Shown piece by piece: positions 25,427-35,472 of a stretch of 64,000 nucleotides of DNA; the stretch's first letter is position 1; each line of letters opens with the position of its first letter. The DNA lies in NCBI GenBank assembly GCA_018823175.1, contig JAHJIY010000065.1:1-64000 (forward strand), read 5' to 3'. The notes beneath the pieces are model-generated. The model saw nothing but the letters and a program-made list of their open reading frames with translations, had not been told where the DNA came from and did no database searches. Made by a program: the position numbers and the translations under genes. The DNA comes from Pseudomonadota bacterium (lineage in GTDB: Bacteria > Desulfobacterota > Desulfobulbia > Desulfobulbales > JAHJIY01).

Positions 25427-25699
25427 ATGGATTCAGTGATGACGTGGCCTTGTTGGGAGATTATGCATTGTTCCCAGAAAGAACAATGCCCAGCCTGGCA
25501 CCAGGCTCCGACCCCCTGCTGGGAGATTGCAAGGGCAGCTGATGATTATCGCAAGGCCATGAATGTCTGCCCGGACTGTGTGGTTTATGTGATTAATCAG
25601 GGGGAGTCGATTCTGACCAAAGAAGAGCTGAAGGGAATTGTCGCCCACAAGAACGCCTGTGTTCTTAATTCTGGATTCTCGCAAGCCGCCATTTCGTAA
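25427..25699 (+). CDS. Two-CW domain small cysteine protein
   Basis: The 90-residue protein has two Cys-Trp-Glu pairs (Cys9 and Cys31), Cys15, Cys21 and a CPDC pair (48-51), the pattern of the two-CW domain proteins I associate with sulfate reducers and relatives. It may bind a metal or Fe-S cluster; the function is unknown. The start at ATG 25427 has AAGGAG upstream; a longer frame from 25319 begins with hydrophobic residues and has no ribosome site. It lies 128 bp after engB and is convergent with the cytochrome gene. Confidence 0.75.
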   Translation: MDSVMTWPCWEIMHCSQKEQCPAWHQAPTPCWEIARAADDYRKAMNVCPDCVVYVINQGESILTKEELKGIVAHKNACVLNSGFSQAAIS

Positions 25700-25727
25700 G
25701 GTCTCTGGGTATTTTTGCTCGGTTTGT

Positions 25728-26036
25728 TTATTGGCAGACGATCTCCGCACCGACCGGCATTATTGACAGACAAAGGGCAAGCTCCTGCTGCTCGTCTTTT
25801 GATAATTTGGAACCATGCTTGACCATCCGCTTAATAGTTGATTTCCATTGTCTCAGGCTTTTATTGCCGAGTTGTTCACATATCCTTGCCATATAATGAC
25901 AAGCTTCGCATTTCTGGGTCAGAAGTGTCTCGCATTTTCCTTGCTTTTCCTGGTCGGCCACCAAAGGTTGGGCAACCGCGATTGAGAGAAACAAGATCGC
26001 CAGTAGCCACGATATTCTATTCCCTGAACTTTTCAT
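25728..26036 (-). CDS. Small periplasmic c-type cytochrome
   Basis: The 102-residue protein has a signal peptide (cleavage near LVADQ, about residue 27) and one haem c motif, CEACH at 43-47. A downstream Met (KRMVKHG, about 71) could be the sixth ligand, and a pair of extra Cys (MARIC, LALCL) may form a disulfide. It would carry single electrons in the periplasm after covalent haem attachment. The family is not clear, and it stands alone between the convergent two-CW gene and lepA. Confidence 0.75.
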   Translation of the reverse strand: MKSSGNRISWLLAILFLSIAVAQPLVADQEKQGKCETLLTQKCEACHYMARICEQLGNKSLRQWKSTIKRMVKHGSKLSKDEQQELALCLSIMPVGAEIVCQ

Positions 26037-26159
26037 GGCATTTCATTTCCGGGTGGTTATTTTATATGAAAGTCGGTCGAAGCCTCTGCCGGTCGGGAGG
26101 CTGAAATGACCAACTTTCATGTTTCGTTGAGGCTGGCCGATATGGTCCAGCCATGTTGG

Positions 26160-27953
26160 TTAGTTGTCGGACTTAAGCACCGCCAAAAAGGCTTTTTGTG
26201 GAATTTCGACATTGCCGACCGTTTTCATTCTTTTCTTTCCGGCCTTTTGTTTCTCAAGTAGTTTGCGTTTCCGGCTGATGTCGCCGCCATAACATTTGGC
26301 GGTAACATCCTTTCGCAGGGCCGAGATGGTTGTTCTGGCCACAATGTTACCACCGATCGCCCCCTGAATTGCGATCTTGAACATCTGGCGCGGAATTTCC
26401 TCTTTCAGCCGTTCGCAGGCATTCAGGCTTCGTTCGCGGGCCTTGTCCCGGTGTGACAATTGGGAAAGGGCGTCAACCCGTTCGCCGTTAACCAGGATGT
26501 CGAGTTTTACCAGGTCGCTTGGTCGATAATCAAGAAGTTGGTAGTCGAAGGAACCGTATCCCTGGGTGATTGATTTTAATTTGTCGTAGAAATCATAGAT
26601 CACTTCGGCCAGGGGCAGTTCGCAGGTCAGCTCAATGCGACCCGGGGTCGGATAGTTGTAGTTGGTGTTTTCGGCCCGACGTTCCATGCACAAGGTCATT
26701 ACCGGACCCATATAACGCTCCGGCATCAGGATGGAGGTTTTGATGAACGGTTCTTCGGTGCGGATGATCGTTGCCGGGTCCGGAAAATATGACGGGTTGT
26801 CGATTTCCTTGATCGTGCCGTCCTGCAGGTAAAAATGATAGTTGACGGTGGGGACGGTCAAGATCAGGGGGATATCGAACTCCCGTTCAATTCTTTCCTG
26901 GACGACTTCCAGATGGAGCAGGCCTAAAAAACCGCAACGAAAACCGAAACCAAGGGCAGCGGAAGAGTCCTTCTGAAAGGTTAATGCGGCATCGTTGAGT
27001 TTGAGTTTGTCCATGGCCGCAGCCAGGTTCTCGTAATCATCGGTTGATATGGGGTAGAGCGAAGAAAAAACTACCGGTTGTATTTCTTTGAACCCCGGCA
27101 GCGCTTTTGGGCATGGTCGATCTCTCAGGGTGATAGTGTCGCCCGGTCTGGTATCGTTGACGGTTTTTACTCCGGCCAGAATATAGCCGACCTGGCCGGC
27201 GGACAATTCTTTCTGGGCGCTTCTCACCAGGTGAAACAGGCCAACCTCCTCTACCTTGTAGGCGGCTTTGTTGGACATGAAGATGATGGTGTCGCCAGCT
27301 TTTACTCGGCCATTCATGATCCGGCAGGAGATGATAGTCCCGCGAAACGGATCGTAGTTGGCATCGAAAATGAGGGCTTCCAGTGGTGCGTCCGGATCTC
27401 CCTGTGGTGGCGGCAGAAGATTTACCACTGCCTCCAGTACTTCATCAACCCCTTTCCCGGTCTTGGCTGAACACATTCTGGCAGAGGCGATGTCAAGCCC
27501 CAGTTCATCTTCGATTTGAAGCATGATTGCATCCGGGTCGGCAGAGGGCAGATCTATTTTGTTGATGATCGGGATTATTTCCAGATTGTTTTCCATTGCC
27601 AGATAAAGATTGGCCAGGGTCTGGGCTTCGACGCCCTGGGCTGCGTCGATTAAGAGCAGCGCTCCTTCACATGACGCTAATGCGCGGGATACCTCATAGC
27701 TGAAATCAACATGTCCCGGGGTATCAACGAGATTGAGAGAATATTTTTTGCCGTCCCTGGCGGTATAAGGCAGACAGATGGTCTGACTTTTGATCGTGAT
27801 CCCCCGTTCCCGTTCAATGTCCATATTGTCGAGGATCTGGTTTTTGAATTCACGGACGGAGACCATCTCGCACATCTGGATGAAACGGTCGGCCAAGGTT
27901 GATTTGCCATGGTCGATGTGGGCGATTATGCTGAAGTTTCTGATGTTTTTCAT
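26160..27953 (-). CDS. lepA: Elongation factor 4 (LepA)
   Basis: The 597-residue translational GTPase back-translocates or rescues stalled ribosomes. G1 AHIDHGKSTLADRF, switch DIERERGITIKSQ, G3 DTPGHVDF, G4 NKIDLPSAD and the C-terminal LepA-specific domain ending GNVEIPQKAF are all present. The start is set at MKNIRNFSIIAHIDHGK, with AGGAATAAA upstream; an earlier in-frame ATG at 27986 lacks support. It is divergent from rpoH, with 197 bp between the starts. Confidence 0.97.
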   Translation of the reverse strand: MKNIRNFSIIAHIDHGKSTLADRFIQMCEMVSVREFKNQILDNMDIERERGITIKSQTICLPYTARDGKKYSLNLVDTPGHVDFSYEVSRALASCEGALLLIDAAQGVEAQTLANLYLAMENNLEIIPIINKIDLPSADPDAIMLQIEDELGLDIASARMCSAKTGKGVDEVLEAVVNLLPPPQGDPDAPLEALIFDANYDPFRGTIISCRIMNGRVKAGDTIIFMSNKAAYKVEEVGLFHLVRSAQKELSAGQVGYILAGVKTVNDTRPGDTITLRDRPCPKALPGFKEIQPVVFSSLYPISTDDYENLAAAMDKLKLNDAALTFQKDSSAALGFGFRCGFLGLLHLEVVQERIEREFDIPLILTVPTVNYHFYLQDGTIKEIDNPSYFPDPATIIRTEEPFIKTSILMPERYMGPVMTLCMERRAENTNYNYPTPGRIELTCELPLAEVIYDFYDKLKSITQGYGSFDYQLLDYRPSDLVKLDILVNGERVDALSQLSHRDKARERSLNACERLKEEIPRQMFKIAIQGAIGGNIVARTTISALRKDVTAKCYGGDISRKRKLLEKQKAGKKRMKTVGNVEIPQKAFLAVLKSDN

Positions 27954-28150
27954 TTTTATTCCTGGTTGCAAAAAATTGAACGTCACTTTTTAGCATAAAA
28001 GCATGGAGATTGGAATACAATTTTGGGATGATATCTAAAGCTGATGTTAAAAAGGTGGAATATATAGTTCCGATAAATTATATTAACTACTTTTTTCTTA
28101 AGATCTGAAAGAGATTGATCTTTGTCCCAGTTGGATTGATACTATATATT

Positions 28151-29131
28151 ATGACGAATAAACCGGAACTTATCGAAAATACGCCCCAGGAAGCAGAAGA
28201 GATTGATGCTTATCCGTTGCTCAGTCTGGGTGATGATGCTAATCTTCCCGCCGTCGGCCAACCTGGCTTGCATCGTTATCTGCAGGAAATCAACCAGTAT
28301 CGGCTCCTGACCAGGGAAGAAACGGAGGAGCTGGCGGTTTCTTATCAGCAAACCAAGGATCCTGAGACTGCTTATAAACTGGTAACGGCTAATCTCCGTC
28401 TGGTGGTCAAGGTTGCGATGGACTTCCAGAAATACTGGATGCAGAATTTTCTTGATCTCATCCAGGAGGGAAACGTTGGGCTTGTCCAGGCGGTAAAGAA
28501 GTTTGATCCTTATCGGGGCGTAAAGTTTTCTTATTATGCCGCATACTGGATCCGGGCTTATATCCTGAAGTCCATTATGGATAACTGGCGGTTGGTTAAG
28601 ATCGGCACCACCCAGGCCCAGCGCAAGCTTTTTTTCAGTCTTAATAAAGAGCGCAAACTTCTGGAGTCGCAGGGGTTTAAGCCGGAAACGAAATTGTTGG
28701 CAGAGCGGCTCAATGTTAAGGAAAGTGAAGTTATTGAGATGAGTCAGCGCATGGACTACAGCGATGTTTCCATGGAAAGTCCGCTGCGAGACGATTCCGA
28801 GAATGAACAGAAAGATCTTTTTGCCTATGAGGGTCCTACCGTTGAAGAGGTTGTGGCGGAAAATGAGGTAAAGGAGCAGGTGGCGCTTGTTCTGGAAAAA
28901 CTCAGGACCAAACTTAATGAAAAGGAAAAGGTTATCCTGGCAACCAGGTTGTTAAGTGATGAACCCCTTACACTGCAGACTATTGCCGAGCAATTTGGTA
29001 TTTCCCGAGAACGGGTGCGTCAGATTGAGGCCAATCTGCTGAAGAAAATGAAGGACTTTTTTGAGCAGGAAATTCCGGATATAAATAATTTTCTCGATGA
29101 AATATTGACCCAGTGGCGTAGCACCAAATAA
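28151..29131 (+). CDS. rpoH: RNA polymerase sigma factor, RpoH (sigma-32) type
   Basis: The 326-residue sigma-70-family protein has region 1.2-2 (PGLHRYLQEINQYRLLTREE, then NLRLVVKVAMDFQKYWMQNFLDLIQEGNVGL), the RpoH-box-like KIGTTQAQRKLFFSLNKE between regions 2.4 and 3, and a region 4 helix-turn-helix (QTIAEQFGISRERVRQIEANLLKKMKDFF). This is the heat-shock type sigma factor. The start at ATG 28151 gives the usual N-terminus, though the ribosome site is weak; an upstream TTG at 28115 adds only hydrophobic residues. A clean terminator follows at 29181. Confidence 0.92.
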   Translation: MTNKPELIENTPQEAEEIDAYPLLSLGDDANLPAVGQPGLHRYLQEINQYRLLTREETEELAVSYQQTKDPETAYKLVTANLRLVVKVAMDFQKYWMQNFLDLIQEGNVGLVQAVKKFDPYRGVKFSYYAAYWIRAYILKSIMDNWRLVKIGTTQAQRKLFFSLNKERKLLESQGFKPETKLLAERLNVKESEVIEMSQRMDYSDVSMESPLRDDSENEQKDLFAYEGPTVEEVVAENEVKEQVALVLEKLRTKLNEKEKVILATRLLSDEPLTLQTIAEQFGISRERVRQIEANLLKKMKDFFEQEIPDINNFLDEILTQWRSTK

Positions 29132-29180
29132 GATTTTTGGGCCATGCGAAAGAAAGCTGTGTTTAACGTAGCCAATGGCC

Positions 29181-29210
29181 TTATGTCCCGCAATGGGACA
29201 TAATTTTTTT
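29181..29210 (+). terminator. Intrinsic terminator of rpoH
   Basis: A perfect 9-bp stem (ttatgtccc / gggacataa) with a 5-nt loop is followed by T7, about 50 bp after the sigma factor stop. The remaining 200 bp to the next gene shows nothing recognisable. Confidence 0.88.
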
Positions 29211-29417
29211 GCCTATAGTACCAATTGCCAGTTATGTTTTTTTGTGAAGTCTTCGGGTTTCCGGCTGGATTTTCTGTATATCATTAAGGATGTTTACGCA
29301 TTAAAGGAAAGAGTGATAGCCCAGCATCGTAATGATTAAAAAACGAGCTGCTGATTTTTTATAACTTGTACATACAATGCCCGACTATAACAATCAGAGG
29401 TTGATAACAATTTGATT

Positions 29418-30614
29418 ATGAAAGTACCATTGCTGGATTTAAAGGAACAACTTGTTCCGCTGCGTCATGAGATCATGGCAGCGGTGACCGAGGTAATAGA
29501 TTCCACTGGATATATCATGGGGCCTAAGGTCGAGGCCTTTGAAAAAAATATAGCATCCTATTGCGGAAGTAAGCATGCCATTGGAGTTGCCAGCGGCACA
29601 GATGCCCTGCTGGTTTCTCTTATGGCATTGGGTGTTGGTCCAGGCGATCTGGTGATGACGACGCCTTTTACTTTTTTTGCAACTCTGGGTTCTATTCTGC
29701 GCTTGGGGGCAAAGCCCCTTTTTGTAGATATAGATCCTGTCACCTACAACATCGATCCGGATCTGATGTCCAGAGTCTTGGCGGAAGATGAGAAATTGGC
29801 CAAGAAGGTAAAGGTTATTCTGCCGGTCCATCTTTACGGACAATGCGCGGATATGTCCCGAATCAAGGCGCTGGCTGATCAATACGGGATACCGGTGCTT
29901 GAAGATGCCGCCCAGGCTATTGGCGCGGCCTGCCCGCTGGTGGATGGAAAAAACAAAAGAATATGGCGCAAGGCCGGAACGATCGGGGCGGCAGGCTGTT
30001 TCTCTTTCTTCCCCAGCAAAAATCTTGGTGGGATCGGCGATGGCGGTATGATCGTTACCGATGATGATAAACTGGCTGAAACCATGAAAATTATCAGGGT
30101 GCATGGCGGGGCCCCGAAATATCATCATGCTATTATCGGCGGTAATTTCAGGCTTGATCCAATCCAGGCGGTGGTGCTTGATATTAAACTGAAGCATTTG
30201 CCCGGCTGGCATGCGGCGCGGCGCGAAAACGCCGATCTTTACAACACCATTTTTGAAGAATCCGGGGTAATTGCTGAAAATAAGGTATCGACTCCGGTTG
30301 GATTCTACCGTTCGGCGGCGCAAGCTGAAGCCACCCTGCCGGATTATCATATCTATAATCAATATGTGATCCGGGCGGCTGAGCGAGACAGTCTTCTTGA
30401 ATTTCTTGGGAAAGAAGGGATAGGAGCGGAAATTTATTATCCGATTCCTTTACATAAGCAGAAATGTCTTGCCGGGATGGGTTATAATGAATTGTCGTTT
30501 CCTGAGTCCGAGAAAGCAGCCAAAGAGACCATGGCCCTGCCTATCTATCCTGAGTTGACGGATGAAATGCAACAATATGTGGTGGACCGGATTGCGGCAT
30601 TTTATCTTGGTTAA
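29418..30614 (+). CDS. DegT/DnrJ/EryC1 family PLP aminotransferase
   Basis: The 398-residue protein is a fold-type I PLP enzyme that aminates nucleotide-linked keto sugars. It has VPLLDLKEQL at the start, GSKHAIGVASGTDALLVSLMALGVGPGD, EDAAQAIGA with the cofactor Asp, and FFPSKNLGGIGDGGMIVT with the Schiff-base Lys (about residue 200). It ends with the substrate-loop YYPIPLHKQKC. Such enzymes build amino sugars for LPS O-antigen, capsule or glycan. No other sugar genes are near, so the end product is open. ATG 29418 with a weak AGAGG site is preferred over TTG at 29412. Confidence 0.9.
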   Translation: MKVPLLDLKEQLVPLRHEIMAAVTEVIDSTGYIMGPKVEAFEKNIASYCGSKHAIGVASGTDALLVSLMALGVGPGDLVMTTPFTFFATLGSILRLGAKPLFVDIDPVTYNIDPDLMSRVLAEDEKLAKKVKVILPVHLYGQCADMSRIKALADQYGIPVLEDAAQAIGAACPLVDGKNKRIWRKAGTIGAAGCFSFFPSKNLGGIGDGGMIVTDDDKLAETMKIIRVHGGAPKYHHAIIGGNFRLDPIQAVVLDIKLKHLPGWHAARRENADLYNTIFEESGVIAENKVSTPVGFYRSAAQAEATLPDYHIYNQYVIRAAERDSLLEFLGKEGIGAEIYYPIPLHKQKCLAGMGYNELSFPESEKAAKETMALPIYPELTDEMQQYVVDRIAAFYLG

Positions 30615-30807
30615 TTTTTTTCTGACATTTAAGGATCGGCATATTCAGAGGGCAGGTCTATAATTTGTTCCGCCAAGATTTACTGGCAAAAAATTGAGCT
30701 TGACTGGATTATATTTTGATCATGTGCGGGTTGTTATACTTTTTGATTAAATATACTTGTTTGTATTTTTGCGCGTCCAACGGAAGCACCCTTGGGTTGG
30801 GACCATC

Positions 30808-33804
30808 ATGATTGACGATCCGAACAGCAGAATCAGGAATTATTTAAGATCTGTGGCAGGTCCGGGCTGTGTGCCGGTTCTTTCTGTGGTTTTGATTTGT
30901 TTATTCTGTAGTAATCTCTATGCCGCCAGTCCGGCGGAATTTTTTCAGTCATCCACCTCACTTCCCGCCCGGGAGATTAAGCAGCGGGTTCCTGAGACGC
31001 CGGAATGGAAAAAGATCTGGGACGAAGCCCGGCAGTTGACCCGGCGAGGGGATTACATCAGCTCGGTTGTGCTTTATGAAAAGCTCCTTGCCTTGAGGCC
31101 CAAATTAGAGGAAGGCCGTTGGGAACTCGCTATTATTCTGATTAAAAGTCAGGAGTGGGACCGGGCGGCTTCGGTTCTTGAACTGTTGGTTGAGGCTGAT
31201 CCTGACCGGGTAGACTATCTGAATGGCCTGGCTCTGGTTATGAAAGAAAAGTCTTTTTATGGCAGAGCGGTTGATCTTTTTTCCAAGGCCCATGAAAAGG
31301 ATCCCGCCAATTTAACCTCTTTGAGTGGTTTGATTCAGGCGTTGGTAGAGGTTGGCAGGAGGGAAGAGGCATTACCCCTCTTGGAGGAATTGTACCAAAA
31401 GAAACCTGACGATCGTAATATCCGTCGTGATTTGGCCAATTTAGCCTTCGGCCTGGGGCGTTATAAACTGGCCAGACCTCATATGGTTGATCTGGCTTCT
31501 GCTCCCGATGCGGATCTGAATATTCTGCTGATGGCTGCTCGGGTGCATGATCACCTTGGTTTGGACAAGCAGGCAAATAAGTACTGGCAGCAGGTTATAA
31601 AAAAAGATCCGGGCAACCGGGAAGGGCATGGTCGGCTGGCCCTTTATTACGAAAAAAGAGGACTTAAGGATAAGGCTCTTTATCATTTGTTGTTGCTCCT
31701 GGAAAAAAATCCGGATAATCCTTCTTTGTTGAATTGGATCTGTCGAATATATGTGCAGACCGATCGTTTTGCTGAGGCTTTGCCCTATTTTGAAAGATAT
31801 GTTGCCGAAAGACCCGGCGACCAAAGGGCCCTTGAGTCGATTTTGAATATAAATGCCGCTTTGGGTAATGACGCTATTCCTTTGTATCGGCGTCTGCTGG
31901 CAATTAATCCCGATGATCCGGAAGTGATAGACGTTCTGGCCAATGATTTGCTGGCGATTGGTGATCAGGAGGGAGCGATGTTCATGTTTGAGCATATTGC
32001 CAGGTTGACTCCTGATAACCCTGATATTTACCGCGCAATTGCCGCCATGCACCAGAGGTTGGGACAGCAGGATAATTATCGGTCGGCACTTGAAAAGGTC
32101 GTTACCCTGGCGCCTGATGATATGGGTTCCATGTTAAAGCTGGCCCGTCAATATCTGGAGTCTGGGCGCCTGGCGGAAAGTCAGTCCTGTTTTTTGAAGC
32201 TGTCCGAGGCGGGTGCCTGTAATGAAGAATGTCTTGAAAGCAGGGTTTTATTGCATGAAAGATTATGGGAAGACAGTTATGCGCTGACCGATTACGAATC
32301 GCTGCTTGCTGAAAAAAAAGATCTTGAAGAGATCAGGGTTAATTGTGTGAAGCTGGCTGGGGCCTTGGGTCGGACAAAGGTTTTGTGGGGCCATCTGGCC
32401 GTTTTATATGAAGGTGATTTGCCGACAGCTCCTCCTCCTGATCTGAAAATCAGGTTAGCTGCCGCCACCGCTTTAGCCGAGGCCGGGGTTTATGTCGATG
32501 CTTTGAGAGAGTATCGAAATATACTGAGTACCCTTGCAGGGGATGATAATCTTTCGGCTGAAGAGAAGGTTCGATTTGCCTTGTCGACATACATGGGGAT
32601 TGCCGATCTCTATGAGGCGCGGAATTTGCCATATGAGGCAGAACAGATTTTGCGACAGGCTTATAATCAGGGTTGTGACCCGGAAAAGGTTTTGACCCGT
32701 TTGTTTTTGCTTTCCCTGAAGAATGATTGGGAAGAGTACTCTGATGCAGGGATCTGGTTTGATGAAATTGTTTCTTTGCTGGGGCCGGTGGCCCGTCAGG
32801 TTCGACTGTTGGAGGTCGAACTAATGGCGGCCCGCGGGGCAGAGAGGGAGGCGCTTAAATTGGGTCGGGGATTAATGGCCGACATTGGTGTGGAATTAGA
32901 GCAGGTCGCAGATCCCGATCTTCGCGAGGAATTGTTGGCCGAGAATCTGAAGGTCGGGATGGTGCTTGGTCGACTTCTCTTAAAAGCAGAGAAATTCTCC
33001 GAGGCCGAGAAATATTTGTCAAAGATGATTTTGGCGCACAATGATCTGGGTCCTTTGGTTTTGTTGCAGAAGCTTTATTTGCGGACAGAGAATCATGAAG
33101 CTCTGCGGGAGGTTAATCACAGGCTTTATGCGGACAGGAAAGATGGCGGATACTGGTTGCGTCTGGCCAGGCTTTATGATCTTTATGAAATGCCCGAAGA
33201 GATGTTGACGGCTGCCGCCTTTGCTCTGGATGCTTTGCCTGACTCGACAAAACCTTTGTTGATGTTTGTTAAGGGGCGTGAGCAGAGTGGCGACTTTGGC
33301 GAAGCGGTTGCTTTTGTGGACAAGGTTCTCAAAATTGAACCTGATAATATTCCGGCTCAGGTTATTCTGGCCAGATTGTTTTTTCGGATGGGCAAATTTA
33401 AAAAAGCTGAACAGCAATGTGAAAAGGTGTTGGCTCTTGATCCTCAACGGGTTGATCTTTTTTTCTTGAAGATGCGTATTTTCTGGGCTACGGATAATAG
33501 AATTGAGTCTGATCTTATCCAAAAAAGATTTATCTCTGCGCCGATTGAAGAAAATATAGAAAAGGCCGGTCGGGAATTAGGGTTCGAGGTCGTGTCCTCA
33601 CCAGATAAACGTTCTTTCTGGGAGATGGTCACCTTTGCAAAGAGACCGCTGCAAAGTTATACTGACAAGGTTATGTCTCCGAGCCACTTTCTTGATCGTG
33701 ATTCAGAAAGCAAGCGGCGATTGAATGAACTGGCGACCGCATGGTTTGTCAGTTACAAGTGGGCGCAGGATTTCGTTGGGGAAGGACTTTCTCGCCAACC
33801 ATGA
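30808..33804 (+). CDS. Large exported tetratricopeptide-repeat protein
   Basis: The 998-residue protein has a signal-like hydrophobic segment (about residues 20-40 with LYAAS cleavage) and then TPR units through most of its length, with repeats of the 'W..A...Y.......P.......LA......G....A' type in about 100-460 and again 690-890. The C-terminal 100 residues leave the pattern. TPR arrays form protein-binding superhelices; a scaffold in envelope or secretion is likely but unproven. ATG 30808 is chosen for the signal peptide; an in-frame TTG at 30757 is possible. No pathway partner is evident. Confidence 0.8.
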   Translation: MIDDPNSRIRNYLRSVAGPGCVPVLSVVLICLFCSNLYAASPAEFFQSSTSLPAREIKQRVPETPEWKKIWDEARQLTRRGDYISSVVLYEKLLALRPKLEEGRWELAIILIKSQEWDRAASVLELLVEADPDRVDYLNGLALVMKEKSFYGRAVDLFSKAHEKDPANLTSLSGLIQALVEVGRREEALPLLEELYQKKPDDRNIRRDLANLAFGLGRYKLARPHMVDLASAPDADLNILLMAARVHDHLGLDKQANKYWQQVIKKDPGNREGHGRLALYYEKRGLKDKALYHLLLLLEKNPDNPSLLNWICRIYVQTDRFAEALPYFERYVAERPGDQRALESILNINAALGNDAIPLYRRLLAINPDDPEVIDVLANDLLAIGDQEGAMFMFEHIARLTPDNPDIYRAIAAMHQRLGQQDNYRSALEKVVTLAPDDMGSMLKLARQYLESGRLAESQSCFLKLSEAGACNEECLESRVLLHERLWEDSYALTDYESLLAEKKDLEEIRVNCVKLAGALGRTKVLWGHLAVLYEGDLPTAPPPDLKIRLAAATALAEAGVYVDALREYRNILSTLAGDDNLSAEEKVRFALSTYMGIADLYEARNLPYEAEQILRQAYNQGCDPEKVLTRLFLLSLKNDWEEYSDAGIWFDEIVSLLGPVARQVRLLEVELMAARGAEREALKLGRGLMADIGVELEQVADPDLREELLAENLKVGMVLGRLLLKAEKFSEAEKYLSKMILAHNDLGPLVLLQKLYLRTENHEALREVNHRLYADRKDGGYWLRLARLYDLYEMPEEMLTAAAFALDALPDSTKPLLMFVKGREQSGDFGEAVAFVDKVLKIEPDNIPAQVILARLFFRMGKFKKAEQQCEKVLALDPQRVDLFFLKMRIFWATDNRIESDLIQKRFISAPIEENIEKAGRELGFEVVSSPDKRSFWEMVTFAKRPLQSYTDKVMSPSHFLDRDSESKRRLNELATAWFVSYKWAQDFVGEGLSRQP

Positions 33805-33877
33805 ATGCGAGTTTTCGTTTAAAGTTGGTGGGATGATTTCTATTGCCGGCTGATCATGAAATTTTTCAGGTAAGAAT

Positions 33878-33979
33878 ATGGAAGGATGGCCGCAGATCAT
33901 GAAGTTGTTGGGGATGTTGGTTTGCCTGTTTCTGGTGATCATTTATGTTGTTCCCCGGGTTAAAGGCGGGTTCTCTTGA
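33878..33979 (+). CDS. Putative 33-residue single-pass membrane peptide
   Basis: The frame starts ATG 33878 and encodes a peptide of the form charged start, Met-Lys, a hydrophobic helix (about residues 9-24: LLGMLVCLFLVIIYVV), then PRVKGG and a short end. A TTCAGGTAAG stretch upstream could serve as a weak ribosome site. It is too short for firm prediction, and I know no family. It lies in the 507-bp gap between the TPR gene and greA. Confidence 0.4.
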   Translation: MEGWPQIMKLLGMLVCLFLVIIYVVPRVKGGFS

Positions 33980-34237
33980 CGGGCTGAAGATTGTCGGCTC
34001 GTGAAGTCTGACGAATATCCCGCTGTTTTGCCTGAGAGCAAGAAAGAAAATAAGGATTAAGTTATTTTGGTTATAACTTGACCTGATGGTAAAACGATCG
34101 AAACTTATCATGTTTTTAGGGGTTTTAAAGCAGTATTTCAGGGTGTTAATTTGGACTTTGAAAGTTTAGCAGGTGAAATGGTTTAATTTGTTTTAATACT
34201 TAATGCTCCGGATTCTGCCCGGATTAAGCAATTAATT

Positions 34238-34278
34238 TACCCCGCACGGGGGTATTAAAAAGTCGCCGGCTTTGCCGG
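34238..34278. other. Two small hairpins in the greA leader
   Basis: A stem taccccg / cgggggta and a second ccggc-ttt-gccgg lie 34-74 bp upstream of greA without a T-run. They may be mRNA leader structure or a short repeat. GreA leaders are regulated in some bacteria, but this form is not a match I can name. No gene is seen in 33980-34237. Confidence 0.3.
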
Positions 34279-34311
34279 ATTAAGAGTTATTTAGTTTTTT
34301 GGAGGATTTTT

Positions 34312-34797
34312 ATGGTAGTGCGCGTTCCCATGTCGAAAGAGGGGCATATTAAATTAAAGGATGAACTTACTCGCCTGCAGTCCAAGGAACGGATCCAGGT
34401 GATTAGGGCTATAGAGGTTGCCCGGGAGCATGGTGATCTGAAAGAGAATGCGGAATATCATGCCGCCAAAGAAAGACAGGGATTTATCGAAGGCCGCATA
34501 ATGGAACTCAAAGATAAGTTGGGTCGGGCGGAGGTTATTGACTGTTCAATGGTTGATTGCGAAAAGGCCGTTTTTGGAGCAGTGGTTTCCGTGGTTGATC
34601 TTGAGACCGACGAAGAATCATCTTATCAGTTATTGGGTCCGGAGGAAGCCGATGTGAAGCATGGCAGTATCTCTGTTGGCTCGCCGCTCGGGCAGTCGAT
34701 GCTGGGCAAGAGTGTCGGTGACGAGTTCACGGTTAAAACTCCGGGCGGGATAAGGCAGTTGGAGGTCATGAGTATCTCGCGTTCCGGGAAATCATGA
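34312..34797 (+). CDS. greA: Transcription elongation factor GreA
   Basis: The 161-residue protein rescues backtracked RNA polymerase by stimulating transcript cleavage. It has the N-terminal coiled coil with REHGDLKENAEYHAAKE (tip acidic residues Asp and Glu, about 42-52) and the C-terminal FKBP-like domain (SVGSPLGQSMLGKSVGDEF, about 121-139). Length and motifs are complete. A GGAGG site lies 8 bases before the ATG. It is convergent with the TetR gene, with only 21 bp between the stops. Confidence 0.97.
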   Translation: MVVRVPMSKEGHIKLKDELTRLQSKERIQVIRAIEVAREHGDLKENAEYHAAKERQGFIEGRIMELKDKLGRAEVIDCSMVDCEKAVFGAVVSVVDLETDEESSYQLLGPEEADVKHGSISVGSPLGQSMLGKSVGDEFTVKTPGGIRQLEVMSISRSGKS

Positions 34798-34818
34798 TTC
34801 CGCTGGCAGGATAAGTGC

Positions 34819-35400
34819 TTACTGATTGATGCCTCGCATGAAAATGTCGCTTATCTGTCTGGCGGCATCTTCAATCGTGTATTGATGCGATGGTGACAGG
34901 ACCCATAACCGTGAGGTCTCGTCAAGGGCTCCGAAGAAGGCCCGTTTGGCCAGGCCTGGCAGCACTTCTTTTCTGAAGATTCCGTTGTCCTGCCCTTCGT
35001 GGATAATCTTTGATATTATATCAACATATTCAATGAATTTGGTGTTGCGATATTCGCGCATGAACTTGTTACTCTGTCGCAACTCCATCTGCAATACTTC
35101 GGATAATTCCCGTTTGTCCTGGATCAGTCGCATGTGATTCAAGGCAAAAATTTCCAGCTGTTTCCGTGGGTCATCCTCTTCATCAATCTGTTGTTTTACC
35201 TGCAGGATTATTTTCCCAATTTCTTCTTCAAACAGGGTAATGAGAATATCGTACTTGTTGTTGAAGTAAAGATAGATGGTGCCGTCCGCTACTCTGGCTT
35301 CTTGAGCGATATCGGATATGCGGGCGCTATAAAAACCTTTGCGGGCGAAAACCTTTACCGCCGCCTGGATGATTTTGTGATGTTTGTCTGATACTCGCAT
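34819..35400 (-). CDS. TetR-family regulator, FadR/YsiA-like (fatty acid degradation)
   Basis: The 193-residue repressor has a TetR DNA-binding domain with the recognition segment ARVADGTIYLYFNNKYDILITLF (about residues 31-53), almost the same as in Bacillus FadR (YsiA), which controls beta-oxidation genes and is released by long-chain acyl-CoA. The ligand domain follows (about 60-190). An inverted repeat matching the FadR operator lies 73-92 bp upstream, so autoregulation is expected. The start at 35400 (MRVSDKHHK) keeps the family N-terminus; 35439 is an alternative. No fatty-acid genes are next to it in this window. Confidence 0.85.
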   Translation of the reverse strand: MRVSDKHHKIIQAAVKVFARKGFYSARISDIAQEARVADGTIYLYFNNKYDILITLFEEEIGKIILQVKQQIDEEDDPRKQLEIFALNHMRLIQDKRELSEVLQMELRQSNKFMREYRNTKFIEYVDIISKIIHEGQDNGIFRKEVLPGLAKRAFFGALDETSRLWVLSPSHQYTIEDAARQISDIFMRGINQ

Positions 35401-35472
35401 CGAGGTCTTTCCTTGGTTAGGGTTGGCGGCCCCGATCAAAAGAATGATTATTAAAACTACGGAGTAATATTT